Positions 28,436-35,609 of a stretch of DNA of 64,000 nucleotides are shown in pieces. The first letter of the stretch is position 1. Each line of letters starts with the position of its first letter. Source of the stretch: Bacteroidota bacterium (GTDB lineage: Bacteria; Bacteroidota; Bacteroidia; Chitinophagales; Chitinophagaceae); NCBI GenBank assembly GCA_018267615.1, contig JAFDYD010000004.1, positions 329,412 through 393,411 on the forward strand, given 5' to 3'. Below the pieces are notes generated by a model, which was not told where the DNA came from, made no database searches, and worked only from the letters and a program-made list of their open reading frames with translations. Made by a program: the position numbers and the translations under genes.

Positions 28436-28720
28436 GTGAACGAAATGATAACTTTAAAAGCAATTAGAAAGCATTTGCACCTGCTAAAAAGGTTTTCCGA
28501 GCAGATACATGACCTTGATAAAAATTCAGCCATTTTTCGAGATAGGTTAAATAAACCGCCTACTTCGGAGCGGTTAGCAAGATGTACAAACGTGGCACGG
28601 CCGCGTTTGAAATGCTGCATGGCTCCGGAGTCGCCAGGGCAAATTTTGACCGCCACTCCGAAGTCGTGCCGAGACGGATTTTTAAAAACGAAACGTGTTT
28701 TAGCAGATCGTTTTATATAA
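28436..28720 (+). CDS. Doubtful small reading frame over structured segment
   Basis: 94-aa frame. The first half (MNEMITLKAIRKHLHLLKRF and following, to about residue 50) could be helical and looks protein-like. The second half runs through the GC-rich palindromic segment and becomes Cys/Pro/Arg-rich. A similar-length frame exists on the opposite strand (28423-28755), so neither can be trusted. It may be a fragment or chance. Confidence 0.2.
   Translation: MNEMITLKAIRKHLHLLKRFSEQIHDLDKNSAIFRDRLNKPPTSERLARCTNVARPRLKCCMAPESPGQILTATPKSCRDGFLKTKRVLADRFI
28551..28680. repeat. GC-rich structured segment (possible RNA)
   Basis: CTTCGGAG-CGGT (28563-28574) pairs with ACCGC-ca-CTCCGAAG (28649-28663), closing a loop of about 75 nt that contains the palindrome CTCCGGAG. 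GGCACG (28594-28599) can pair with CGTGCC (28665-28670), which crosses the first stem and would give a pseudoknot or an alternative fold. Confidence 0.4.
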
Positions 28721-29067
28721 GAAACAGCGACATAGAACTGAAAACAACGAAACATGTGAAAGTAAATCCGTTTGGTTTTTTTTACATTTTTTTACCAAGC
28801 CGTGAATGCAAAATTTGGAAATGAGATTTTAATATTGCTGATAAAGTATGGAAAAATCCCGGAGCGTTTTTGTCCAACAATTGATTTGATTTGTGCCACA
28901 TTTTTAGATTGATTTTCGTAAAGAATCGATGCGACAGGAAATTTTTTTTTTTGACGGCGATTTAAAATAGAGAACTGTAGAGATCGAAATTAGCGGCTTA
29001 AACGTGTCACGATTTCTATTTCTTTTTATTGTCGTATAGAATATCAATTCAATATTAAATAGTCATC

Positions 29068-29466
29068 TTGCTAAAGAATTTTTTCATAGTAGTTGTCAGC
29101 ATTTTTGTTCTAGGTGAAGGCTGCTCTCACACTCGGAAGTGTATTGGAAAAAGTAAAACCTTGGCGGTTGCCTGGAAGGATGACGGCATCAATTCATATC
29201 AAATAGTATTGTGCACAGAAAATAAATTTGGGTATGCTGTTGTCGAAAAAACGCCTACACGTGAAAAAAAGAAATTTTATTGTGGGACTTATCGAGAAAA
29301 CTGGGACACTGTATTTTTGAAATTTGACAAGGACCAAAGGCCCGCAAATTTTACCCAGTATCTAGTCTGGGCGACGCCGAAGGATTACTTGATTCAATTC
29401 TTTACAGACAAAACTGGTGGGATGTTTTTGAATACAAGACGTTACTATGGCATTTATGTTCGTTGA
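29068..29466 (+). CDS. Hypothetical lipoprotein
   Basis: 132 aa read from a TTG start at 29068. N-terminal lipoprotein signal (FFIVVVSIFVLGEGCSHTRK) with the lipidated Cys at residue 19. Mature part is small and beta-rich (TLAVAWKDDGINSYQIVLC, KKFYCGTYRENWDTVFLKF) and has two more Cys. No family recognised. No ATG lies near the signal peptide, which supports the TTG start or a damaged start codon. Confidence 0.55.
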   Translation: MLKNFFIVVVSIFVLGEGCSHTRKCIGKSKTLAVAWKDDGINSYQIVLCTENKFGYAVVEKTPTREKKKFYCGTYRENWDTVFLKFDKDQRPANFTQYLVWATPKDYLIQFFTDKTGGMFLNTRRYYGIYVR

Positions 29467-29626
29467 GAAATCGGCGAGAATGATAGGGTTTCATGTCTGC
29501 GGACCGTCCTGGCAACTCAATTTTGATTCGATTGTCCAAAAAACGTTTACGCTTGAGACGTTCGCACGATTGACATCTTACACAAATCGCGACCTTTAAA
29601 AGCACGGGATGAAACGAGAATTCTGA

Positions 29627-30082
29627 ATGAAAAGTCATTTTAAATATTGGTCATTTGTTTTGATTTTTTGCTATGGATCTACGGTTGGGTTCGAGTATTT
29701 ATTAAGACCGTTTTGGTTTCAAAAATCAGACGACCATACATTCTTAGCGGAGCTCCAGATGTTATTTACAATTTTCTTACTTCCATTTGTTTTGGTAATG
29801 GCAGTTGATTGGGCGAGTATACGATTTCAAATGAGAAATTGGTTTGCAGTTTCCGGACTCATTGTTTGCAGTTGCATTTTGCTATCAGCTAGATTGGCAT
29901 TTATAAATTGGGCTGACTCCATAGGTAGCCGTAATCATCCAGATCACGATACGCTTATGGTGGTTGAGTTAGAAAAGCAAGGAGGATTGGCAGTCGCAGT
30001 AATTGCACTTGCGATATGTTGGATAAAGCTCTATCGAAGGCCGAAAAAACTCCTTAGGACTATGCTGATTAAACTTACCTAG
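29627..30082 (+). CDS. Small integral membrane protein
   Basis: 151 aa with about four membrane segments (YWSFVLIFCYGSTVGF; LFTIFLLPFVLVMAV; WFAVSGLIVCSCILLSA; GGLAVAVIALAICWI) and a basic C terminus. No family recognised. Its stop overlaps the convergent nuclease gene by 4 bp. Confidence 0.6.
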   Translation: MKSHFKYWSFVLIFCYGSTVGFEYLLRPFWFQKSDDHTFLAELQMLFTIFLLPFVLVMAVDWASIRFQMRNWFAVSGLIVCSCILLSARLAFINWADSIGSRNHPDHDTLMVVELEKQGGLAVAVIALAICWIKLYRRPKKLLRTMLIKLT

Positions 30083-30561
30083 CCCAAATATTTCCTTATT
30101 AGACCGGGCATGACAGGCGGCTCAAGAGTTAGTTCGTAAGGTCGCAAAAATGACAGAAAAAGATTATTCCATTTGATATCGATGAAGGGAACGAGATAAA
30201 GCATTTGTTCATCATAACGATAGGTGCACAGTAATAAAAAAGCATTTTCATATTTGTGATATCGTTCTAATTGGCCGGATTTGAAAATATTTATTTCTGA
30301 TGCGTTTCTATTGTTTTCGCGATGCTTACATTCAACCCAAAAGCTGACATTGCTTCCTCGAATTTCAAATCTAAAATCCGGATCTAGCGAAGAACGAATA
30401 AATCTTTTACGGTTTGTTTGAAAGTCGTGAGTTCGATGCAGCATTTCATAAATATTGTCAGGAAAGAATTCATCTGCGACATCGTCTTCAAAATCTTGAC
30501 CAGACTGAATCGACTGATTTTCCCAAAAATGAATCCATTTATTAACAAGGTGTTTATTCAT
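30079..30561 (-). CDS. PD-(D/E)XK nuclease-like protein
   Basis: 160 aa from ATG 30561 (MNKHLVNKW). It has a nuclease-type core: DFEDDVADEFF helix, SSLDPDFRFEIRG with the Asp, then VSFWVECKHREN with the E-x-K pair, followed by a QLERYHKYENAFLLLC strand-helix. This is the pattern of small restriction-endonuclease-fold proteins. No methyltransferase adjoins, so it is not an obvious type II system. It may be a solitary nuclease or an island defence factor. Confidence 0.65.
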   Translation of the reverse strand: MNKHLVNKWIHFWENQSIQSGQDFEDDVADEFFPDNIYEMLHRTHDFQTNRKRFIRSSLDPDFRFEIRGSNVSFWVECKHRENNRNASEINIFKSGQLERYHKYENAFLLLCTYRYDEQMLYLVPFIDIKWNNLFLSFLRPYELTLEPPVMPGLIRKYLG

Positions 30562-30856
30562 AATATTGTCTGTTAAGTTGTCACTTAGTAAAACGCTCGG
30601 CAAATAAAAAAATTATCGTACAAGACTGAGTCGATAAGTAACACTGCCAGCGAGATGAAACTGACTTTTAATCGCACCCTGGAGCTGTGATTAAGCAAAC
30701 TAAGTATAAACATTTATTTTTCTGGCTAACCTTCAAAGATTTTAAGCGAACCTTATTCAAATTAGTTTTACACTATCCCATGTTTAGTTTTACTTTTAAT
30801 GAATGAATTTTTCGAAGCACTCATAACTTGGAATATCTTACTGAAAATTGTCGATC

Positions 30857-31102
30857 ATGCCCCGTAAAAATCTCCTTTCACTCCATGAAGCAATTGTGAT
30901 CGCGTTAATAAATAGAGGTGTTAGATCTGCAACGTTTACGGAAATTGCAGACTTTATTGTCAAACGAAATTTATACTCTGAGAGACGAGGAAATATTGAC
31001 CTTGCTACACAAGTGATGCTGCGATCTACAAAAGCAAACGGAGCATACCGTCATTTGTTTGAACAAGTGAGTCCAACATCAATACGCCTCAGAAACTTGT
31101 AA
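30857..31102 (+). CDS. Winged-helix domain protein (HARE-like)
   Basis: 81 aa from ATG 30857 (a TTG at 30848 is also in frame). Sequence LSLHEAIVIALINRGVRSATFTEIADFI followed by VKRNLYSERRGN and a C-terminal strand SPTSIRLRNL looks like the HARE-HTH/winged-helix module found with restriction enzymes and chromatin proteins. It ends 2 bp before the nuclease-like gene at 31105, so the two are probably translated from one transcript and may act together as a DNA-reading and a DNA-cutting unit. Confidence 0.65.
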   Translation: MPRKNLLSLHEAIVIALINRGVRSATFTEIADFIVKRNLYSERRGNIDLATQVMLRSTKANGAYRHLFEQVSPTSIRLRNL

Positions 31103-31104
31103 AT

Positions 31105-31530
31105 ATGCCTGAAATATCACCCAACAATACCGGACTATCAGGGGAATACTTTGTAGCCGCTGAATTATATCGGCGAGGCTGGTCTGTTGGTATGACAATA
31201 GGTAACGCAAAAGCGGTGGATCTATTTGCAGAGAAAGATGATACAGTCGTGCAAATCCAAGTCAGGGCAATTTATTGGAGAAAAAATAGTGGATGGCCTA
31301 TGATGAAAAATAAAATAAAAATGAATTGCATTTACATTTTTGTAAACCTAAACGCCAATCCTATTATTTCAAAAATGAGTGCTCCGGATTATTTTATTTG
31401 TACCAGCGTGGAAGCCAAAAAAAATATGAAGCAGTATCGTACTAGAGGCATTATGAATGTTGGTATTTTAAATAATGAGCGATTTAAAAATCGTTGGGAT
31501 AAACTTCAATTGAAATCGTATACCATTTAG
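31105..31530 (+). CDS. PD-(D/E)XK-like protein with altered active site
   Basis: 141 aa. GLSGEYFVAAELYRRGW (helix with conserved Gly-Glu), then AKAVDLFAEKDDTVVQIQVR: the Asp in VDL and the Gln in QIQVR are at the places of the nuclease D and E/Q-x-K. The Lys is replaced by Arg (QVR). Related DUF4365/Hjc-like proteins usually have QVK. It may still bind DNA; activity is open. Second gene of a tight three-gene cassette (30857-32104). Confidence 0.65.
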   Translation: MPEISPNNTGLSGEYFVAAELYRRGWSVGMTIGNAKAVDLFAEKDDTVVQIQVRAIYWRKNSGWPMMKNKIKMNCIYIFVNLNANPIISKMSAPDYFICTSVEAKKNMKQYRTRGIMNVGILNNERFKNRWDKLQLKSYTI

Positions 31531-31552
31531 CATCTAAAAAGCTTAAAAGATT

Positions 31553-32104
31553 ATGTCGTTAAGTGAAGACATCGGACACTATAAAAATACCTCGCTAGTT
31601 AATCTAAATCGGATAAGAAAATATTATGAATCGTTGGCTCCCGACGAAGCAATAAAGAAAGCCGCGCAGGGAATGGATCCGGATGGAGAACTAAATAGTC
31701 ATCAACATCGTCTCGGATATCATTTGTGTGACCTTTCAAGTAAAATAATTTTGAGTAAGGAATATAAAATTAGAATCCACAAGGCAAAAACGTTTATGGA
31801 CATTTTTGCGGTTACTGAGGAAATACGACTGGCGACATATAAACTCGGTGATTTATGGAGTTATGACACGGCATTACGAATAGCGTTCAACAAACACAAC
31901 AACGAAAACATGCTTCCGGATACTGTCTTTGTTCAATGCGGAGTTAGAGAAGGCGTAAAGAAAATTTTTAACGGCCGAATTCCTAAGGGCAGGAGTTTGC
32001 CGGTAGATATGTTCCCCAGAGAACTTCGACAACTTAAGCCATATCAAATAGAAAATTTTCTTTGCACCTGGGCTGGTGCCAAGAAATCAAAGAGGCCTTG
32101 TTAA
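31553..32104 (+). CDS. HhH-DNA-glycosylase-like conserved protein
   Basis: 183 aa, soluble. The stretch LGDLWSYDTALRIA followed by LPDTVFVQCGVREGVKKI resembles a conserved family of bacterial proteins with a helix-hairpin-helix segment like that of OGG-type glycosylases, but no catalytic Lys-Asp pair is obvious to me. Third gene of the cassette, 22 bp after the nuclease-like gene. Together the three genes look like a small DNA-targeting system. Confidence 0.5.
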   Translation: MSLSEDIGHYKNTSLVNLNRIRKYYESLAPDEAIKKAAQGMDPDGELNSHQHRLGYHLCDLSSKIILSKEYKIRIHKAKTFMDIFAVTEEIRLATYKLGDLWSYDTALRIAFNKHNNENMLPDTVFVQCGVREGVKKIFNGRIPKGRSLPVDMFPRELRQLKPYQIENFLCTWAGAKKSKRPC

Positions 32105-32134
32105 ATTCAATGAAGTTGAATTCGGCGTAGATAT

Positions 32135-32428
32135 TCATAGGATAGTCGAATCAGAAAAATAACGATCAATTTCTGACACCGGTACATAAATCTTTCGCCG
32201 CTTTTTTATGATTTTTATTTTGCCCGCGATCACCAATTGATCAAACTTAGAACGACAAATCCGGACCACACCCATAAATTCTTTTGCTGTAATATTTTTT
32301 GGAGATATCAACGCTGACTTTTCGCAACGGAGTTGTTTTAGTTGTTGAAGAATTTCTAACTGTGTTGATTTTATTTTTTCAAGCTCTTCGGATGGAATCA
32401 TTATTAAATTCATGCTCTGCAAACTCAT
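32135..32428 (-). CDS. Excisionase-type helix-turn-helix protein
   Basis: 97 aa. A coiled N terminus (EELEKIKSTQLEILQQLKQL) is followed by a MerR/excisionase-like HTH (ITAKEFMGVVRICRSKFDQL, then GKIKIIKKRRKIYVPVSEID). Such HTH_17 proteins accompany integrases of Bacteroidota mobile elements and often act in excision or regulation. A 29-nt stretch of its 3' end recurs at 49172-49200 (see there). Convergent with the HhH-like gene. Confidence 0.75.
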   Translation of the reverse strand: MSLQSMNLIMIPSEELEKIKSTQLEILQQLKQLRCEKSALISPKNITAKEFMGVVRICRSKFDQLVIAGKIKIIKKRRKIYVPVSEIDRYFSDSTIL

Positions 32429-32512
32429 AAATCACTTTTTCGAATGTGTCTTTTACAACTGCACACACTGCAATCCAACTTAAAATTAACAAACAAGTGA
32501 TTCGTCAAATCA

Positions 32513-32533
32513 CCCCTTCAAATTCTGAAGGGG
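32513..32533. terminator. Hairpin between TonB-C and excisionase genes
   Basis: Perfect CCCCTTCA / TGAAGGGG stem with a 5-nt loop, directly after the stop of the TonB-C gene on the minus strand. A clear T-run is missing, so termination is only probable. Confidence 0.45.
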
Positions 32534-32553
32534 TTGGACCCGGCCGCTCCTTC

Positions 32554-32964
32554 CTAAAATTCAATTGCTAGAATTTTATACGCCCGAACCTGACGCCCAT
32601 TCAGAATCGCAGGAGTCCAAACGCCACTTTTCTTTATTAGTCTTATTGCCTCTTCCCTGTATCCACCTTCAGTTGGACCGCTTATCGCTTTTATGTCGCT
32701 TGGGTGCCCATCGAAGTCAATTATGAATTGTACGTTGACAGTCTGCCCTGTTTCATTTTCACTGGGGTTACGTTTATATTTATTGAGATAGCGTTGCCAA
32801 ATCGATCTCCCGCCAGGATATTCTGATTCGATATCGACTTTGGAATAAATTGTCGTGTCCCTACTAGGCATTTTTTTTGTTGCAGTATTACTATCTGTTT
32901 GGGCTCGGCTCAATGCGGAAACAAAACTGAGAGCGGCAATTAATATTAATTTTATTCTTATCAT
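32554..32964 (-). CDS. TonB C-terminal domain protein
   Basis: 136 aa from ATG 32964. Signal peptide (IKLILIAALSFVSALSRAQ) and a single TonB-C-like domain: EYPGGRSIWQRYLNKYKRNP, VNVQFIIDFDGHPSDIKAI, REEAIRLIKKSGVWTPAILN. Short energy-transducer-like proteins without the membrane anchor and proline linker are common in Bacteroidota. It need not work in TonB uptake. Confidence 0.85.
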   Translation of the reverse strand: MIRIKLILIAALSFVSALSRAQTDSNTATKKMPSRDTTIYSKVDIESEYPGGRSIWQRYLNKYKRNPSENETGQTVNVQFIIDFDGHPSDIKAISGPTEGGYREEAIRLIKKSGVWTPAILNGRQVRAYKILAIEF

Positions 32965-33000
32965 TTTTAAATATACTTTTTTCAAATGAATGATGGGCAA

Positions 33001-33464
33001 ATTGGGTTTGCGATTAAAAGAAAATCATTTTTCTTAATGCACTATATCGCCAACACAAATTAACACGAATCAAATAGTACTTGAAATTTTGACACGCGTA
33101 CGGTGCAGCGCCAATATGTGTTTTGATTTAACACGCCAATAATTATCAAGAACTTTCTGCTCAAGTAACCCGCTATATCTACCTTTTCAATTTATATAGT
33201 GAGTGCACATTCCTTGATAGAAGTACCTCCCAAAGATCAATATTTTTATGTCTCGACAAACCAATTTTGAATTTTTTCAATTTTGGGATTTGCAAATGAG
33301 TTGAATTGATTTTTGATTTCACCGTCAACAAATTTGTTCCCCTGATATCACGCCCAATAAGTTCATGTTTTGTAATCGATGCTTGAACCCTGAAAACATC
33401 TTGGTATTATCGTACGGTGTAACCAAATAGAAAAAGGCGACGTCTGATTACCAAACATTCAATA
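33001..33464. other. 464-bp intergenic stretch
   Basis: AT-rich sequence between the divergent TonB-C gene and the hydrolase. I see no gene, tRNA or clear palindrome; promoters for both genes probably lie here. Confidence 0.4.
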
Positions 33465-34295
33465 ATGTCACTTAAGATAATTATTACGATCACGCTTCTT
33501 TCATTTGGTACGCTGTGTGCGCAAAACATTCCGCCTAATTACGGCAACGATCCAAACGCAGGCAATTTTTATAACCACGATGGTGTAAAAGTTTATTACG
33601 AAATATATGGTGATGGCAAGCCACTAGTTATACTACATGGAAATGGTGGCTCGATCCGAAGTCGCGCCAATTTGATTCCTGAGTTTGCCAAACATTACAA
33701 GGTTATCGCTTTGGATAGCCGTTGTCATGGAAAAAGTGATTGTCCATCGGGGTATCTCACCTATGAGCAAATGGCCTCGGATTTAAATGCTTTATTAGAT
33801 CATCTGCAAATTGATTCCGCTTACATCTGGGGTCATAGCGACGGCGGTATTGTTGGTTTGCTCATAGCGATCAATTATCCAAAGAAGGTGAAAAAGCTTC
33901 TTGCCTCCGGTGCCAACCTGAGACCGGACACCACGGCAATAGATCCGGCGTTGCTTCCTCTATTGGACAAGATGTGGGCGGTTGTTAAGAACGACAGCAT
34001 CAGAAGCAAGCAATTCAAACTCGTGGTGGATCAGCCTCACATAAGGACATCCGATCTGCGAAAAATCAAAGCAGAAGTCATGATCATGGGAGGTGACCGC
34101 GATGCTATTCGCAATGAGCATCTGTTGGAGATGCACGAAAATATAACAGGCTCGCTGCTCTGCATTTTGCCCGGGACCACTCACTTTGTGTATGAAGATC
34201 GTCAGAAATGGTTTGTGGAAATTCTCTATGGTTTCCTGGATACTCCGTCGCGCAGAACCACTACTGCTCAATTGTTGACTCAACAAATGAAGTAG
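33465..34295 (+). CDS. Secreted alpha/beta hydrolase
   Basis: 276 aa with a signal peptide (IIITITLLSFGTLCAQN). Alpha/beta hydrolase fold: oxyanion segment ILHGNGGSIRSR, nucleophile elbow WGHSDGGI (Ser near residue 125), acid in MGGDRDAIRN and catalytic His in GTTHFVYED. The closest visible match is the peroxidase/esterase-like branch. Substrate cannot be told. It is the last intact gene before the right att site of the island. Confidence 0.88.
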   Translation: MSLKIIITITLLSFGTLCAQNIPPNYGNDPNAGNFYNHDGVKVYYEIYGDGKPLVILHGNGGSIRSRANLIPEFAKHYKVIALDSRCHGKSDCPSGYLTYEQMASDLNALLDHLQIDSAYIWGHSDGGIVGLLIAINYPKKVKKLLASGANLRPDTTAIDPALLPLLDKMWAVVKNDSIRSKQFKLVVDQPHIRTSDLRKIKAEVMIMGGDRDAIRNEHLLEMHENITGSLLCILPGTTHFVYEDRQKWFVEILYGFLDTPSRRTTTAQLLTQQMK

Positions 34296-34508
34296 CGGCG
34301 ATTTTGCAGAGCACTTTCGTAGATAATTTTCTTGTCCCGCTGTGGAAAAAGAAACAAGCATAAAAAAATACTGAACTTGGAAGTCGCATCAAAGAGGTTT
34401 ACAGATATTCATAAATTATACCATTGTCCGATACATCTCAATAAAGTCCAGGCCGCGGTAATACGGAAGATTTTGTGAGCCAAATAGTATCTATATTCGG
34501 CTCATTTT

Positions 34509-34697
34509 TTGCCTATATCTGAGCCGAATATTCGACTCGATCGGCTCATGGCAAAATATAATTGGCGACTTCCTGACTGGCCTCAGTTCAAATTCACGCT
34601 GGCGGGCGTTGGCCTATTTTTAAATTCAGTGTCAATTTCCGATTTGCCAAAGGATTCAACTGTAGGTTTTGAACCTACTGGAATAAGATCTGAGTAG
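34509..34697 (+). pseudogene. Possible N-terminal relic of a Fic (DUF4172) protein
   Basis: The frame contains LMAKYNWRLPDWPQFKF, similar to the DUF4172 start of many Fic-family proteins (aromatic-rich YxWxxPxWPxF pattern). It then loses the similarity and stops. The rest of a Fic gene is not present, so this would be a remnant near the island end. The similarity is short. Confidence 0.35.
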
Positions 34698-34737
34698 ACC
34701 GTTGCTATCATTATATTAAATCACCAAAGTATAGTTT

Positions 34738-34781
34738 TGTCGAGACTACTGAAATATCGTCCGAAATGCGTAGCCCGCGTA
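34738..34781 (+). other. attR of integrative island
   Basis: TGTCGAGACTACTGAAATA matches 18 of 19 nt with the tRNA-Arg 3' end at 22630-22648 in the same orientation, followed colinearly by CCCGCGTAC as at 22667-22675. It closes a 12.1-kb island with the integrase at its left end. The mismatch is in the acceptor-stem part. Confidence 0.65.
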
Positions 34782-35100
34782 CGGGCAGTGTTAGTGTGCA
34801 GTGAAGGGGCCGCAATGAATAATTAAACACATCAAATAAAGAGGTTAACAAAATTACTACAGGTTCAATTTTACAAACGAGACAATGAAAATGATTGATA
34901 CCGCGATAGGTGAGTGAAAAGCATTGGAATTATTCGTTTCAAAAATGGGTTAAGGAAATCAAGAACAAAACCAAGTCTGCATATTGCTTTCGCTAGTTTC
35001 CTAACTAAATTTGCGAGAATCAATCTCATTTAGCGTAACAAAAAATAAAATTACTCATTCAAAGTTCATATTTTATCTCAGGTTCATTTATCGTTGAATG

Positions 35101-35403
35101 TTAAAAACATTGAAACCATTCAAAAGTGTCGCAAACAAATTTTACGGCATCGGATTCATTAGTGAAATCTTGACATATTTCGTCATCTGTCACCGTATTG
35201 GCTTGCACAGACGCGTGAACCCTAAACGTAGTTCTTCCAGGATCTGTGGAAATATGAACATTGTAATCTTCGCCAGTTCTTCGCAACGGCACGGTATTAT
35301 GGCATGAATTGTCGCGGCACGTATGGCAGCCGCTCCCTTCGGAAAAATTCACACCCATTTCTTCAAAAGTCTTAATAGACGGTTTTTTTTCTTTGGGTTC
35401 CAT
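35101..35403 (-). CDS. Small Cys-rich protein downstream of CBASS effector
   Basis: 100 aa, not recognised. N-terminal half has GCHTCRDNSCHN (CxxC plus CH), which may bind a metal. The C-terminal half has acidic helix SDAVKFVCDTFEWFQCF. Soluble, no signal peptide. It follows the SAVED effector by 206 bp on the same strand, so it may or may not belong to the CBASS operon. It could be an accessory protein or a substrate of the protease; neither is shown. Confidence 0.5.
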   Translation of the reverse strand: MEPKEKKPSIKTFEEMGVNFSEGSGCHTCRDNSCHNTVPLRRTGEDYNVHISTDPGRTTFRVHASVQANTVTDDEICQDFTNESDAVKFVCDTFEWFQCF

Positions 35404-35609
35404 GTTTTTAATTTATGTTATGGCGTTGGCAAAAATAGTATTCTTTTTGTCTGATTAACTCCAAAGCGTCCCGAGTTTTAACCAGGGCTCCCTAAATCGT
35501 TAGTCACTAAATACCCGATAACCTAACTGCGCTCGGACAATTGTTTTTGCAAAACCATATTCATCGAGGTTTATATCCTTATTTTAATGTATTTCAATCA
35601 GGCTGTGTC

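Larger units (their letters stand above)
27740..29067. other. 1.3-kb gene-poor stretch in the island
   Basis: No convincing gene is seen. The stretch is AT-rich with many short hairpins (for example ATCCGC / GCGGAT near 27924-27943) and several scattered GTGGCA / TGCCAC words (28157, 28269, 28593, 28896). A GC-rich, strongly structured segment lies at 28551-28680 inside an otherwise AT-rich context. It may hold a noncoding RNA, a replication or transfer origin, or decayed genes. Confidence 0.45.
34296..35100. other. 805-bp stretch with island right end
   Basis: Holds an 11-bp perfect inverted repeat TATTCGGCTCA / TGAGCCGAATA (34494-34504 and 34520-34530), a possible Fic-protein relic, and the attR-like copy of the tRNA end at 34738-34781. 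No intact gene is seen. Confidence 0.5.

Noticed and set aside
28423..28755. 110-aa minus-strand frame over the structured segment
   Set aside because: It competes with a plus-strand frame of the same quality over palindromic DNA; neither has family features, so only the structure is reported.
27740..29067. Retron or diversity-generating element in the gene-poor stretch
   Set aside because: There is an inverted-repeat RNA-like segment, but no reverse transcriptase gene anywhere in the window.
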